A DNA stretch of 64,000 nt, taken from assembly GCA_019671005.1 (NCBI GenBank), contig CM033718.1, forward strand, positions 25,920,014-25,984,013, in the 5' to 3' direction. The notes under the pieces are model-generated. The model did no database searches. It was given only the letters and a program-made list of their open reading frames with translations, and was not told the origin of the DNA. The stretch is from Hibiscus mutabilis (taxonomy: Eukaryota; Streptophyta; Magnoliopsida; Malvales; Malvaceae). This document shows positions 1 to 11,489 of the stretch, in pieces (within the stretch, counting starts at the first letter, position 1; each line of letters begins with the position of its first letter). The translations under genes were made by a program, and so were the position numbers.

Positions 1-36
1 TGCTTGAGATGAAGTAATAGTTCGAGTTTGGGGGTG
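1..36 (+). other. 3' end of retrotransposon internal region with polypurine tract
   Basis: The bases just before the LTR at 37 end in a purine/T run with GTTTGGGGGTG. The same kind of sequence precedes the LTRs at 26645, 42515 and 59951, where a longer phrase (TTGAGGACAAG...) is kept. In Athila/Tat-type Ty3/gypsy elements this is the 3' end of the internal region, where plus-strand priming occurs. The element body lies left of the window. Confidence 0.6.
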
Positions 37-1556
37 TGTTATGTGTTTAAAAGTACTATTTTTATTACCCTTTTTACTCATATTATTGTTACACTTAGGC
101 TCATATTAGTTGCACAATTAGTCATTCATGCATTAATTCATTTTTCTTTCTACCGTTGAGCTTGATTACATAACTTGGTGATTTTTGTGGAAAAATATAC
201 TGCATTGGTGTGTTTTTGTGCGTGCGGAATCAGTTTCCAAAGCAAGTCTAGAACCAGTTGCTAGGGCAGTGCATGAAGGAGATGCCGACGAGTTGCCAGG
301 GCAGTGAGTGAAGGAGATGCCGAGCTAGTTGCCAGGGAAATTGTCGATAAGGGATAAAATGATATGGCAGTCGAAATTGATGACTAGATAAGCCCAAGAT
401 GACGTGGAGCAAAGTTAAATCCCAAAGGAGTTTGATTTCCATGAAGTGGTCAAAGAGAAATTAAATCCCAAAAAGATAGGAGAAGATCTAGAAGGAATTT
501 AAATATAATAAAGAATTATATTCTTTTAAAGTATTTAATTCCAACTTAACTTCCTCCTCAAGAAGGACTTTGACCTAGCCATCTCCTATTTAAATGAGAC
601 CAAGCCGTCAAACTCAAAGGGTGAGCAATGGGGGAGAGAGTTCGATTGGGGGAAAGCTCGGAGGGAATTCGATTAAGAGAGAGTTTGACTAGGGGCTGAT
701 TGATTTCTTTTTCTTCTTTGCTTCCATTAGATTCATGGTTTGGGGATTATTCTTTGTATATCTTTTGAACCCAACCATGAACTAACTTGATTGGTTTGGG
801 TTATTGTGTTTTGTGGTTGTGAGAAACAATTGGATTTTGTTTAGATAATAAGAGTTTGCACTTTCAATTCAAGGTTTACTCATTCTTGGTTTTTGAATTG
901 GGAGAGGATCTCGTAATTCTATCTATTTATCTAATATCGGGAGATTTAGATTCAAGAAACGAATGAGTATGGTCTTTATTCAATCTATCGATGGTGAAGA
1001 TTAATCTGGCTTAGGAATAAGTTAAAGATTTCAACAGCTAAGAGGAGCGCAAGATTGGTTGTTGTTCACCCTTTATTCACGCAAGGATGTATCGTCAAGG
1101 CATGCATAACTAGCTAGAGTTTCAACTTAGGGATAAGAAGAAACCATTGAAGAACGCTCTACCGAACCTTGAAGTTGTTGCCCAGCCGCCCAAACGGTTG
1201 CCCAGGCAACCGCTCGATTAGTTGGCAAGGCAACCCAGCTGCGCAAGTTGCCATGGCAACTGAGTTGCCCTTGCACTCTTTTACCAAGACGGTCCAATTG
1301 GCTATCACTCCTCAACTCACGATAACCTGGCCTACTCTCTCTTATTTGATTTCATCTATTATTTTAGTTTACTGCTCTTAGTTTACTTATTAATTAGAAC
1401 TCCTATTATCAATTGTGTTTTTATTTTCACAGTGCAATAACTTAAGTAAAGTGTTCCAAACTAATCCCTGTGGATACGATACTCGATACTCGTATCACCT
1501 TATTACTTGCGACGTGTATACTTGCACCGTTTGCGTAGCACTCAATACGCGCAACA
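37..1556 (+). repeat. Athila/Tat-type LTR (3' LTR, + orientation)
   Basis: The repeat begins TGTTATGTGTTTAAAAGTAC and ends CGCGCAACA. It aligns end to end with the minus-strand solo LTR at 43099-44590; shared blocks include AAAGTACTATTTTTAT near the start and TTGCGACGTGTA.ACTTGCACC near the end. A polypurine tract on its left marks it as the 3' LTR of a + strand element whose body is outside the window. A TATA-like TATTTAAAT lies at 588-596. The interior has repeated GTTGCC(A)GGGCA words. Its right end abuts a gag fragment of a minus-strand element, so it was inserted into that element. The matching target duplication would be left of base 1. Confidence 0.75.
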
Positions 1557-2248
1557 CAGGGTCTCATCATTAGCCTGCCTAAATGTGATGATCTCATTCT
1601 AAATCTTGGTAGCGAGGTTAGGTGGATCGAAATCACCCAGCTTCCTCTTTTTGGATAAGATGTCCTTCATGAATTTAACATAACTTGGCATCTGTTCGAG
1701 AGCTTCCACTAATGGTAGATTGATTTGCAATTGTTTAATTACTTCCAAGAAGCACTTAAATTGTTGATCCTACTTGTTTTTTTGTAGTCTTTGTGGAACT
1801 GGTAGAGGTGGATAAGCATATGCTGGCTCCTCCAGCTTTGCCAAGGTTTTGTTGGCATCCGACTAAGGTCTGGCATCAGACTGTGGTCTGGCATCGCTTA
1901 TGTCCGCTTCTTTATTCTCTGGTTCTTTTGGTTCATCTACTGGTCCTTTCTTCTCCTCTTGGAAACTATTTGGCTACTTGACAAATGTCTCAGGCTCACA
2001 TTGCTTGCCACTCCAAAGAGTTACAACTTTGTATTGTTCATTGCGGTTTTGCCTAGCAACCACTATATCACTTGGCAAAGTGCCTTGGGTTCTATTACTG
2101 AGTGCACTAGCAATCTGTCCAATCTGTACCTCTAAGTTTCGTATAGATGCTGCCAAACTCTATATATCTACATCATTCCTCTGCATATACTCTGTCAAAG
2201 TCCCCTAGTTTTTCTTTTGCCCTGCATAAAAATTGTTTTGTGCCCGCT
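1557..2248 (-). pseudogene. Athila-like gag C-terminus and gag-protease linker, rearranged
   Basis: Read on the minus strand this continues the gag at 2249-3354. At 2156-1974 it contains a segment around SIRNLEVQIGQIASALSNR, which is typical of the end of gag in Athila-like plant elements. It then runs through a degenerate linker to a protease-proximal stretch near 1680-1630 that matches 23934-24000 of the + strand copy. At about 1626 it jumps back to a gag segment: 1565-1625 is a second, diverged copy of 2847-2909. Many stops interrupt it. The left end is cut by the LTR ending at 1556. The order protease then gag is not a normal element structure and implies deletion or recombination between copies. 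Confidence 0.6.
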
Positions 2249-3354
2249 CTAGCATGGCATTCTGGTTGACCCCTGGCATGGCATTTTTGTTCTGCCTCTG
2301 TATGTTGTTGTTTTGACACTGGCATTGTATTGGTTACCTCCTTGATTTCCCCAAGCTAAATTTGGTTGACCCTTGGAATTCAAATTATAATTACGATTAA
2401 AATTGTCAACAAAATTTACCGACTCAGGGTTGGCAGGGCAATCTTCCTTGTAATGATCCTCTCCAGATATTGTACAAAATGGGTCTAATGCCTTAACTTC
2501 TTGGACCTCATTATTCTTTTGCAAAGTTCTCAGCATGCTAGTAAGATTGGAAATCTCAGCATGGATGGACGTGAGTTTATCTATCTGTAATTTCCAACCA
2601 GTTTTAGTTTTGGTCCCAAGTCTGGCAGAAGGATATTCAAAATCAGTAATTGAAATCCTCTCAGGGATGCCAACTGCCTCTATATAGTTTTTGTCAAGCA
2701 GTGATCCATTTATCGAAGTGTCAACAACTTCTCTGGCTTGTTCATTAAGTTCAATGTAGAAGGTTTCCATTTGGGTCCATTTTGGGAATACATGCATGGG
2801 AAACCTCCTCAACAGGTCTTTATATCTCTCCCAGGCATCATATAGGGTCTCATTATCAGCCTGCCTAAATGTGATGATCTCACTCTATAGCTTGGCAGTG
2901 AGTTTAGGTGGCTAGAATCATAGCTAAAATTTCTGGCATAGATCTCCCCATAAGGTGACAGAACCAGGTGGTAAAGAACTTAGCCATGTTTTTGCTCTAT
3001 CTTTGAGGGAGAATGTAAACAAATTCAGCTTCATTGTATCCTCCGATACTCCAGGCTGCTGAAATAGCTTACAAACCTCCATGAATTGCTTTAAGTAGGT
3101 GCTCCATCAAATTGTCCTACATTCAAAAGCATTTGTATCATTACCAGTTTGAGCTCAAAATTAGGTGTATTTACCTTGGGACCAATCAGTCCTGACATCA
3201 AATTGTCAATGTTTGGTGCCGAGTGTTGTCTAATTGGTCTCTCTTCTTCCACATTAATGGCTGGGGCAACAAGAGCTGGTGGTATCCCATTATTATTAGG
3301 TGTATTCTCCTCATTGTTTAACACATCATTTCCTCCATTGCCTTTTCGACCCAT
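2249..3354 (-). pseudogene. Athila-like gag
   Basis: Gag polyprotein remnant, which would form the cytoplasmic virus-like particle of the retrotransposon. Two open stretches are visible: 3354-3091 (N-terminal part, with GLIGPKVNTPNFELKLVMIQ and NVGQFDGAPT) and 2812-2249 (middle and C-terminal part, with EDHYKEDCPANPESVNFVDN and a following Asn/Gln-rich stretch). The sequence between them (3090-2813) carries the retrotransposon gag core out of frame. The zinc-binding segment is the diverged C-x-x-H type. The + strand copy at 22091-23340 matches it nearly throughout, which confirms strand and family. Stops and frameshifts make it non-functional. It lies directly after the PBS at 3531-3548, as expected for gag. 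Confidence 0.75.
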
Positions 3355-3530
3355 CTATCGATCTTTTTTCTTTAACCTTCACAGGGTTCTTTCGATTTTT
3401 GGATCCTATGGCCAATCTTCCACCACATGGTGGTTTCTGGTCATACACCGGTCAAGTCTAAGAAATAAAATAAAAAGCAAAAACAAAAGAAAGAAAAGTA
3501 AAAATTTAAAAACAATAAATTCCATCGCAA

Positions 3531-3548
3531 TCCCCGACAATGGTGCCA
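3531..3548 (-). promoter_or_regulatory. Primer binding site, tRNA-Asp type
   Basis: On the minus strand the 18 bases begin TGGCACCATTGTCGGGGA. This differs by a few transitions from the complement of the plant tRNA-Asp 3' end used by Athila/Calypso-type elements. It lies 6 bp inside the LTR end at 3555, the correct position for first-strand priming. Confidence 0.75.
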
Positions 3549-3554
3549 AAAACT

Positions 3555-4938
3555 TGTTGACTATGCTAACGCTTGACTGAATAGTAGAAAATGCAATGGA
3601 AATATATAAGAATAATGCCAAGTACGAGTCCTTTGCATGCAAGTATACATTGTCATCAAGTAATACAGCAGTAAGCTGAGTATCAAATCCACTAGGATTG
3701 ACTAGGAATTTAACTGCTTCAATTATTACTTGTCAAGGAAAATGTTGGTTTGATTTGAAGTGGTTTTAGAAAATGTTTTAAAGAAATGGAAAGAAAGTAA
3801 AACAGGGTTGGCAAGAGGAGTTTTCAAATGATTGATGAGCATTGGCAAGGGATGCCTAGTTTTCACGCTATTTATTCCAGCCTTAATAATGTCCTACCTT
3901 GGAATTATTGCCGAGCAAATTCAAAGATGGAATTGCCTCTGTCGATGGCAATGCCCAAAATTAACCATGTTAGACCCCATATATGTCTATAGTGAAGTTT
4001 TTCATTAATTAGTTTGATTAAGTTCCAATCTATACTTCTAAGGGGTAGGTTCGCTTCAGAAGTAAGCTCATCTACTTGAACATCTTCTTTCGAAGCTTCT
4101 CTCCTTAGTATCTGGAAATGATTGTTGCCCCTCAAGTTTGTTAAGATATTAAGGTGCAATAAGCTAACAATGCCAAGGGTCGCTTGGCAAAGAATTTAAT
4201 AAAAACTGAAGAACATGCCAGATAGGGGAAACAATGCCAAGGCATTTGATTTTTTTAAATACTAAACATAAAACCATCGTTAAACGCAAACATCACCCAC
4301 CAACTGTAAAAGTTTAGTTCATGGTGGGGGTATCCATCTAAAAACCTTCATCGTATCTCAACATCATCATCATTAAAAATAAAAATAACTAAAACAAAGA
4401 GAATGGGCTTGAAGGGGTCCGTCGATGCAGCCCTTCAATGGCTCCAAGCTCTTAGCCAAGCTGGTTGAACCACATTGCTCCTCGGTGCAGCCTTTCTTTC
4501 AATCTGACCGTCTCTCCCCCTTTGGATCAATTACCGATCCTCTTTATATAGGCAACCATGGAACGCCTAGGATAAGGGTTGTGATTATCTTATCCAAAAT
4601 TTAAATCCTAGGGTTGACGTGTACAAGGTCTAACAGCTACCTGGCCAGGATTAGATACCTCTTTTATGCCAGCCGAGCTTTGGTAATTTCTAGTCCATCG
4701 CTACCAACAACAACTCAGCATTCTCTCTGGCATTCCTTCCTTCTGTGCTGCTCTACTCCGTCAAGCCCTCCTACTATGCCAAGCCTATAATAATGCCAAC
4801 AAAGCAATCTTTCACATTGGCATAAACACCACTCCCTAACTCCTTATGTAAATGTATGAATTTAACAACTAAATGTTCTCAAAGGCAAGCAAAGGCATTG
4901 TAAAATAAGCATAAAATAGTACTTTTGAGGAGTTAACA
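3555..4938 (-). repeat. Athila-like 5' LTR (minus orientation)
   Basis: On the minus strand it starts TGTTAACTCCTCAAAAGTAC and ends in AGTCAACA before the PBS. The + strand LTR at 26645-27596 is a shorter relative with the same start and shared internal blocks: the AAGGCTGG... segment and the ...TATACTTGCA... segment near the end. A minus-strand TATA box (TATATAAA, complement of 4553-4560) gives a promoter for the element. Its outer end at 4938 abuts the coiled-coil ORF remnant of the Tat-like element, so this element was inserted there. The other target-duplication copy is outside the window. Confidence 0.8.
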
Positions 4939-5560
4939 ATGATTAAGGACTTGTCACAACAGCTAAATGAAATGACAAAGGAAAAAAATAGTTACAAGAA
5001 GACATATGAGAAGAAAGGCCCAAGAATGGAGAGAATCGAACAACAAAGCCAAGAAGAAGTTAGAGGAAGAACAAGCCTAGAATTTTGAGCTAACGACTCA
5101 AGTGTCACAAATGGAACAAATGATCATGAAATATCACAATGAAGACAATCAAGATGGAGCAAGAGAATGAAGGACTGTAGAAAAGGGTGACAGAGTTGGA
5201 AAGTGTGATACAAGGCCTGAAAGATTAGCTTGCAGGTTATAAGGGAGCGCTGCATCAGGGGATAAGTTATTGAAAGGCAAGCTTGAAGCAGTTGAGTACA
5301 ATATCCAAAAACAAAGCCATGAGATGATTAACTTCAAGAACCAAGTAGAAGGGATCGCCTAGTATGTGCAAATCTTGTCTGATGAAGCCGCAAGCCTGCT
5401 ACGTCGCCCAGACATCAACGTCGACACTTAACTTGGACAAGCTTTGACCAGGGTATTGAATGAAGTGATCAACTTAGGAACTAGGGATAGCTATTTTTGT
5501 AGGAGAAGTTATCTTTTCCTTATATTTGGACCTTTTAGCTAATGAATGTTTTCTAAAGAC
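4939..5560 (+). pseudogene. Coiled-coil ORF remnant upstream of gag
   Basis: An open stretch at about 4939-5083 is rich in Lys, Glu and Gln (IKDLSQQLNEMTKEKNSYKK). It is followed by broken frames and then a segment around 5380-5460 (LSDEAASLLRRPDINVD). Plant Tat/Ogre-like elements of this sort often have an extra ORF before gag with a long heptad-rich C-terminus; this looks like the tail of such an ORF. Its N-terminal half was separated by the insertion ending at 4938. No enzymatic motif is visible. A DUF7745-like identity is my guess from memory and needs a profile search. Confidence 0.45.
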
Positions 5561-5681
5561 TAGTTCCTGAATTCGATACCTTTTGCAATCATGCATTTAT
5601 ATATTGCATTACATTTTGCAAAATTTAAAAAGTTTTAATACAAAAGGTTCTATGGCAGTTTGATTTACAACCACAATCATA

Positions 5682-7621
5682 TTGCATTCGTACACAACAC
5701 GTTTGCGCTCCAAAATTATGGTTGTGGATGACCGAATTGCTATCCTGGAAAACGATTGCGTAGAAATACAAAATCATTTTAATAGGATTGAGCAGTCAAT
5801 GAAAGATCACTTTGCTCGAGCACAAAGAGAGATCATCAGTCAGCTAACTGCTTTGTTGGCTAAAGAAATCTAGGAAGGCTATAATACATGAAGGTGCTTC
5901 AAATGATGTGAATGATCAAGCAGAGACTACATCTCACATAAGGGTACAACATGAAGGATCCCCTACGAAGAAGGTCCAAATCAACCTAGTTGGAGCAATA
6001 GCTAGTCACCCAGTCCATGTTGGAGTGAATTTTGGAAGTGGTGAGGAAATCCTAGATTTGAATACCTTAAATGAGATTTGGAAGAGTCGTGCTGGAATTG
6101 AGAGGAAATATGAAGAGCATTGCAAAGCTCTAGAAGACCGGTTGCTAGAAATGGAAAAGGTGAATGAGCTAGGATATTGTGTTGCAGATATGAGCTTGGT
6201 TGCTGATTTGATTCTTCTACCCAAATTTAAGGTACCAGACTTCGAGAAGTATGACGGGACAACTTGCCCAACAGCCTATCTCACTATGTATTGTCGTAAG
6301 ATGTTTGCTTACCTAAAAGACGAGAAGTTACTGATTCACTATTTTCAAGATATTTTGACTAGCTCAACAGCACGTTGGTATACTCAACTCAATCGTATGA
6401 ACATTCGGTTATTGAATAACATACCTGAAGTGTCCATAGAGCATTATAAGAACGTGTCATAAATGGTCCCTAGCCGTGTCATGTTGCAGGGAATGGAGCA
6501 GAGAGCTAATGAGAACTTATGCTTAGAGATGGAAGGATGTGGCTGCACAAGTACAACCATTGTTGATGGAAAATAAAGTTGCTCACATGTTTGTACTGAC
6601 TCCTAGAGGACTACTCTTTGAAAGACTGATCAGCAATGCTACACAAAACTTTGCCGATATAGTGATGATATGAGAAGTGATTGAAGCGACAATTAGGAGC
6701 AGAAGGATTGAAAGTGGAGATGGCTCTCGCAAGAATTATAAAAAGAATGATAGTGAGGTAAATAATACGAGTGCTTATGAGGTGCCGAAAAATGTCACCA
6801 TTACACCACTTAGTGTTGTATCAGGAATTTCAAAAAATTCAAACAAGAAATACTCTCGAGGTTCAAGAAATGACAGGATAAACTTCACACCCATACTGGT
6901 GTCTTATGTTGAACTATACCCACAGTTATACGAAGTAGACCTAGTAAGGCCGTGTTATCTTACTCATCTACAACCTCCTTACCCACCGTGGTATAATTCA
7001 GATGCTTATTGTGAATTCCATGTTGTGATCCTGGAGCATACTATTGAGAGTTGTACAACATTTAAGAATGTGGTTCAGGACCTGTTCAAAACTGGGGTGT
7101 TGAAATTTGATGAACCCAATATAACAGCAAATCTGTTGCCGAACCACGAAGGAATAGGAGTGAATGCCATAGAGGAGGAGGAGGAAGAGGCTAAATGGAT
7201 AAAGGTTGATGTATCCGAGATTTTGTCACCTTTGAAGTGGGTATTTGAGCAATTATACAACGCTAGAATGATAAAAATGGGCATAAAGGTCGAGAAAGAA
7301 GTAGAGTCAGGCACATATTGTGAGTATCACAAAGAGGATGGTTATGAGATCCAATATTGTTTTGAGTTTACATGCTTGATTCAGAAAATGATGAATAACA
7401 AAGAGATTGAGTTCTTTGAAAAGATAGGAGAGAGAAAGGAAGTAGAGGTGTGCACTTCTGAATATCCTAGAGTTAGATATGGGGTGAATAAGCCGTTGAT
7501 CATTTCTGCTAGGTCAAAGGCTAGAAGTTCATCTAATGATAGAAGACCAATAGTGACTCCCAAAGTTGTGATATCTCCTCCAACATTATTCACTTTCATA
7601 GATAAGCGCAAGGTTTCTTGA
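5682..7621 (+). pseudogene. Tat-like gag
   Basis: Three open pieces make up the gag: 5682-5873 (basic/coiled-coil start), 5908-6462 (retrotransposon gag core, with LPKFKVPDFEKYDGTTCP and the YLTMYCRKM helix) and 6677-7621. A frameshift near 5870 and a broken stretch at 6463-6676 separate them. The third piece has two spacer-separated metal-binding-like motifs: CEFHVVILEHTIESC (C-x2-H-x5-H-x4-C) and CEYHKEDGYEIQYC, where the second His is missing. This unusual zinc-knuckle form replaces the classical CCHC in this lineage. The protein would package element RNA. It is clearly inactive. Confidence 0.8.
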
Positions 7622-8491
7622 AACTATGTTGCTAGTGTGACCGTACTTGATGAATCAAAACCTTAGGAAGAAGTAAAACCATTGGATCAAAAGAAGAAGG
7701 AACTGGAGGGAAAAACAGAGGAAAAGCCTGATGTTGAGTCAGTGAATGAAGTTGGACATTTTACCCAGAGCGGTAGATGTTATTCACCAGAAACATCCAA
7801 TGAAGCTGAGAAAGTGAAAGGAAAAGCTGTTGTAGTGCTAGAAAGAATTTTTGGGGAAGAGCATGCCCCCAAAATAAATGAGCCCTTCATAGAAGAACGG
7901 GCCCATGATATCCTAAAATTTTTAAAGCATAGTGAATACAGTATAGCTGAGCAGTTGAAGAGACAACAGGCCGAGATTTATATCCTCGAACTATTGTTGA
8001 GTTTGGAAGGACACCGTAATGTGCTAATCAAGGTGCTCAATCAAACGTTTGTTCCAAATGATATATTGGTGCATAAATTGAATAGGATTGTAAACCATAT
8101 AACTGCTGACAACTACATTACTTTCACTAATGATGAGATCCCAGAGGGAGGGATGGGATCTGTTAAGGCTTTGAATATTACAACTCATTGTAAGGGCCAT
8201 GTTCTTCTTGGAGTTTTGATAGATAATGGCTCAGCACTAAATGTCTTGTCGATGGTTACCCTACAAAGGCTGTCAATTGATGATTCACATATGAAAACAT
8301 ACAAGAATACTGTGAGTGCTTTTGATGGCAGGACTAGAGATGTACTTGGGAAAATCGAAGTGTCGTTGCTAATTGGACTTACAATTTATGTTCTGGACTT
8401 TGTGGTTATGGATATCAAGCCAACATATAATTGCTTGTTAGGAAGACCTTGGATTCACTCTGATGGCACAGTACCATCGTCTTTACATTAG
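7622..8491 (+). pseudogene. Tat-like aspartic protease region
   Basis: The 269-codon open frame at 7682-8491 ends in a retropepsin-type domain. The active-site motif DNGS is at residues 181-184 (base 8222 onward), preceded by hydrophobic LLGVLI. About 65 residues later comes the second conserved block, LLGRPWIHS. The first 120 residues are a charged linker after gag. The catalytic Asp is retained. A stop at 8489-8491 separates the domain from the linker that follows in the next ORF, so the gag-pol polyprotein cannot be made whole. Confidence 0.8.
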
Positions 8492-8494
8492 AAA

Positions 8495-9160
8495 TTGAAG
8501 TTTGTGATAGAAAGAAAGCTAGTCTATATTGGAGTCGAAGAGGATATTATTGCTTCTGTGACTACTGATGCTCCATACAATGAAGCAAATGAAAATGCCC
8601 TTGAGTGCTCGTTCAGGGCCCTGGATTTTGTAAATGCAACTTTCATTTTTGAGGGAAAGCCAATACCCCGACCGAGGCTATCAATTTGCACCAAGATGAC
8701 TGTCTGTGAGACACTTGGCAGAGGTGCAAAGACGGGAAGGGGACTTGGAAAGCATCTTCAGGGATGTCTCCGTTCGAAGCTTGTCATCATGAAAAAAGAT
8801 TGCTTTGGACTCAGGTTCAAACCCAACATTCAGCAGAGACAAGAGGATCTAAAGAAGAGAGAAGACAAAAGGAGAGCCCGATTTCTGGGGGTTGAGACTT
8901 CTTTTGAGCCCATGAGTTTCCCTAGTGGGTTCACAAATATGGAGAAACATCTTGAGAAAGACAATCAAGAGACTGTGAGACTTTAGGAAGAGGAAATCAT
9001 TGGTGAGACCATGGAGGGGCTATATGTCAATGGCATATTCAAGGGATCCCATCTTGGCAAGTCTCTGGAGGAAATCCGCCCATGCTTTCCTGGTGAAGTA
9101 CTCAATAATTGGATAGCCGAGGATCTCTCCCAAGTTTTTAAGAATAAAATAAAGTAATGC
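8495..9160 (+). pseudogene. Protease-RT linker with G-patch-like motif
   Basis: Open frame 8495-8986 (163 codons) with GRGAKTGRGLGKHLQG at residues 75-90. The glycine spacing resembles a G-patch, an RNA-binding motif seen in some retroviral and plant Tat polyproteins. It is followed by a basic, Arg/Lys/Glu-rich helix (QRQEDLKKREDKRRAR). After the stop at 8984-8986 the same frame continues in degenerate form to about 9160. It probably served as a spacer or RNA-binding segment between protease and RT. The G-patch call is by eye. Confidence 0.55.
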
Positions 9161-9278
9161 CAAGAACCACCTTGTACCTTTGCCCGCGAGTACAAGGGAT
9201 TATCTATAAAGGGCTATTATGCAAGTTCATTTCAATAAAGATACTTTCGTTTCAATTCTCAAATAGCAAACATGTTTC

Positions 9279-10331
9279 TTGTTTTTTTTTGCATCCATTC
9301 CAAATATATGTTATTATTTTCTTTACAAGTCTTTAACTATTGATTGCATGAATAATTCTGAACCTAATCCTGAATTAGATTTTGAGCAGCCAATGTGTCT
9401 AATGGAAGCCAATGAGTGTGAAGATGAGACAAAATGTGAAATCCCTGACAAATTACTGAGGTTGGTAGAAAAAGAAGACAAGAAGATCTTACCTCATAAA
9501 AAAAAGATAGAAGTTCTGAATCTGAGAACAGATGAAGTCAGAAGAGAGGTGAAGATCAGTATTTCTTTCTCACCAAAAATCAGACATGGGTTGGTTGATT
9601 TGTTGCAAGAATTCAAAGACATGCTAGGGCTAGATACAAATATAGTGGTACACAAGCTACCCATAAAACCAAAATGCAAACTCGTTCAACAAAAGCTCAA
9701 AAGATTGAGACCGGATATGGTACTAAAGATTAAAGAATAAGTACAAAAATAGATTGATGTTGGTTTCCTCAAAGTGGCACAATATCCAGAATGGGTAGCC
9801 AACATAGTCTCGGCGGTAAAGAAAGATGGAAAAGTATGCATGTGTGCGGACTACAGAGATCTAAATAGAGCCAGTCCAAAGGATAATTTCCCTTTACCCT
9901 ACATAGACATTCTGGTCGACAATATATTAGGACATTCATGGTTTTCTTTCATGGATGGTTTCTCGGGATACAACCAGATAAAGATGAACCCGGAAGACAT
10001 GGACAAGACAACATTCACAACCTTGTAAGGCACGTATTGCTACAAGGTGATGCCCTTTGGACTGAAGAATGCTGGGGCAACGTACCAGCGAGCCATGGTA
10101 ACCCTTTTGCATGACATGATGCACAAAGAGATTGAAGTGTACGTTGATGACATGATCGCCAAGTCCCAAACTGAGGAGGAGCATATTCAGAACTTCAGGA
10201 AGTTGTTCCAGAGATTGAGGAAGTATCAGTTGAAGCTCAATTTGAATAAATGTACTTTTAGGGTTATATCAGGAAAACTCATGGGTTTTGTTGTTAGTAG
10301 GAGAGGAATTGAGATTGATCCGAATAAGTGA
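9279..10331 (+). pseudogene. Tat-like reverse transcriptase
   Basis: Pieces at 9279-9740, 9774-10028 and 10047-10331 give the RT fingers, palm and part of the thumb. Landmarks are VCMCADYRDLNRASPKDNFP, then FSFMDGFSGYNQI (first catalytic Asp of the palm), VMPFGLKNAGATYQRAM, and YVDD at 10140-10151, followed by NLNKCTF. In-frame stops lie at 9738-9740, 9750-9752 and 10026-10028 (where a Trp codon is usual), and at 10329-10331. All three palm Asp positions survive although the reading frame does not. Confidence 0.88.
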
Positions 10332-10870
10332 AAGCAATTCAGAATATTCCACCTCTTTATACACAAAAAGAAGTTTGAGGATTCCTTGGAAGGTTGAATT
10401 ATATTTCTTAGTTCATTTCCAAGTTGGCCGATAAATGTGATCCAATTTTTAGACTACTTCGAAAGAATAATCCAGGGGTGTAGGACGAATAATGCCAAGA
10501 TACGCTCGAAAAGATCAAGAAATATCTAGATAGACCATTCATTATCTACCTGACAGTTTATGAACATTCAATAGGGTGCGTACTAGGGCAACATGATGAC
10601 ATGGGAAAAAAAGAAAGAGCCATCTATTATTTGAGCAAGAAGTTTACGGAGTGTGAAGTACGGTACCCACCAATTCAAAAATTATGTTTTGCTTTGGTTT
10701 GGGTAACTCATAGACTCAGACAGTACATGCTATACCACACCACTTGGTTGATATCTCATCTCGATCCATTAAAATTTTTTATGGAAGCACCAACATTGAC
10801 TGAAAGATTGGCTCATTGGCAAATGTTGTTGTTAGAATTTGACATAGTGTATGAAATCAAAAAGCAATAA
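10332..10870 (+). pseudogene. RT connection and RNase H domain (Ty3/gypsy type)
   Basis: From 10332 to 10600 the RT thumb/connection is present only in broken frames. The open frame at 10601-10870 keeps the second half of RNase H: RAIYYLSKKFTECEVRYPPI (with the conserved Glu-containing helix), then QYMLYHTT and DPLKFFMEAPTLTERLAHW, and finally the tail around FDIVYEIKKQ before a stop. The function would be degradation of the RNA strand of the RNA-DNA hybrid. The N-terminal catalytic Asp segment lies in the disrupted stretch. Confidence 0.75.
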
Positions 10871-11489
10871 AAGGAAGTGTCATAGCATATTTCTTGGCCA
10901 TTCGTGCTTCTGAGGATTATAAGCCCCTGAACTTTATTTCCAGACGAAGATGTGATGAATATCTCCATGAAAGAAAATGGAATCTTAGAGAATGAAACCT
11001 GGAAATTGTACTTTTATGGGGGCAAATAACGCCCTGGGACATGGAATTGGAGCAGTATTGATTTCCCCAAGTAATGTACAATATCCTTTCACCAGCAAGT
11101 TGGAATTTCTTTGCACCAATAACATGACAGAATACAAAGCCTGTGTCATGGGTTTGCGAGCTGATATTGAAAGAATGATAGAAATTTTGAAAGTATATGG
11201 GGATTCAACATTGGTTATTTACCAGCTCCGTGGAGAATGGGAAATGAAAGACATAAAGCTGATCGAATACCAAAATTTGATCCTTAAGTTGGTGAAAGAA
11301 TTTGAAGAAATCACCTTCACATACATCACCAAGGAAGATAATCAAATGGCTAATGCCATAGCTACACACTTCGGTATTTCTAGCAAACAAACTAGAGGAT
11401 ATGATGCCAATTCAAATGCAGAGTTACGACACCTATGCAAACTGTTACAGCATAGAAGAATATACAAATGGAAATCCATAGTATTTTGA
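10871..11489 (+). pseudogene. Second, archaeal-type RNase H (aRNH) of the Tat lineage
   Basis: Open frame 10992-11489 carries a second RNase H fold: GHGIGAVLISPSNVQYPF, NNMTEYKACVMGLRA (conserved Glu), VYGDSTLVIYQLRGEWEM (conserved Asp) and the C-terminal EDNQMANAIATHF. A dual RNase H is diagnostic for Tat elements. Two catalytic positions are lost: the first Asp, normally in an F-D-G-A context, reads F-M-G-A, and the last Asp of the M-A-D-A context is Asn (M-A-N-A). The domain would therefore be catalytically dead even if expressed. The last 27 codons run into degenerate linker. Confidence 0.82.

Noticed and set aside
1127..1381. Short ORFs around GTTGCC-rich sequence on both strands
   Set aside because: They lie in an LTR with repeated GTTGCC(A)GGGCA words; the same words recur in the solo LTR at 43099-44590 without a conserved frame.
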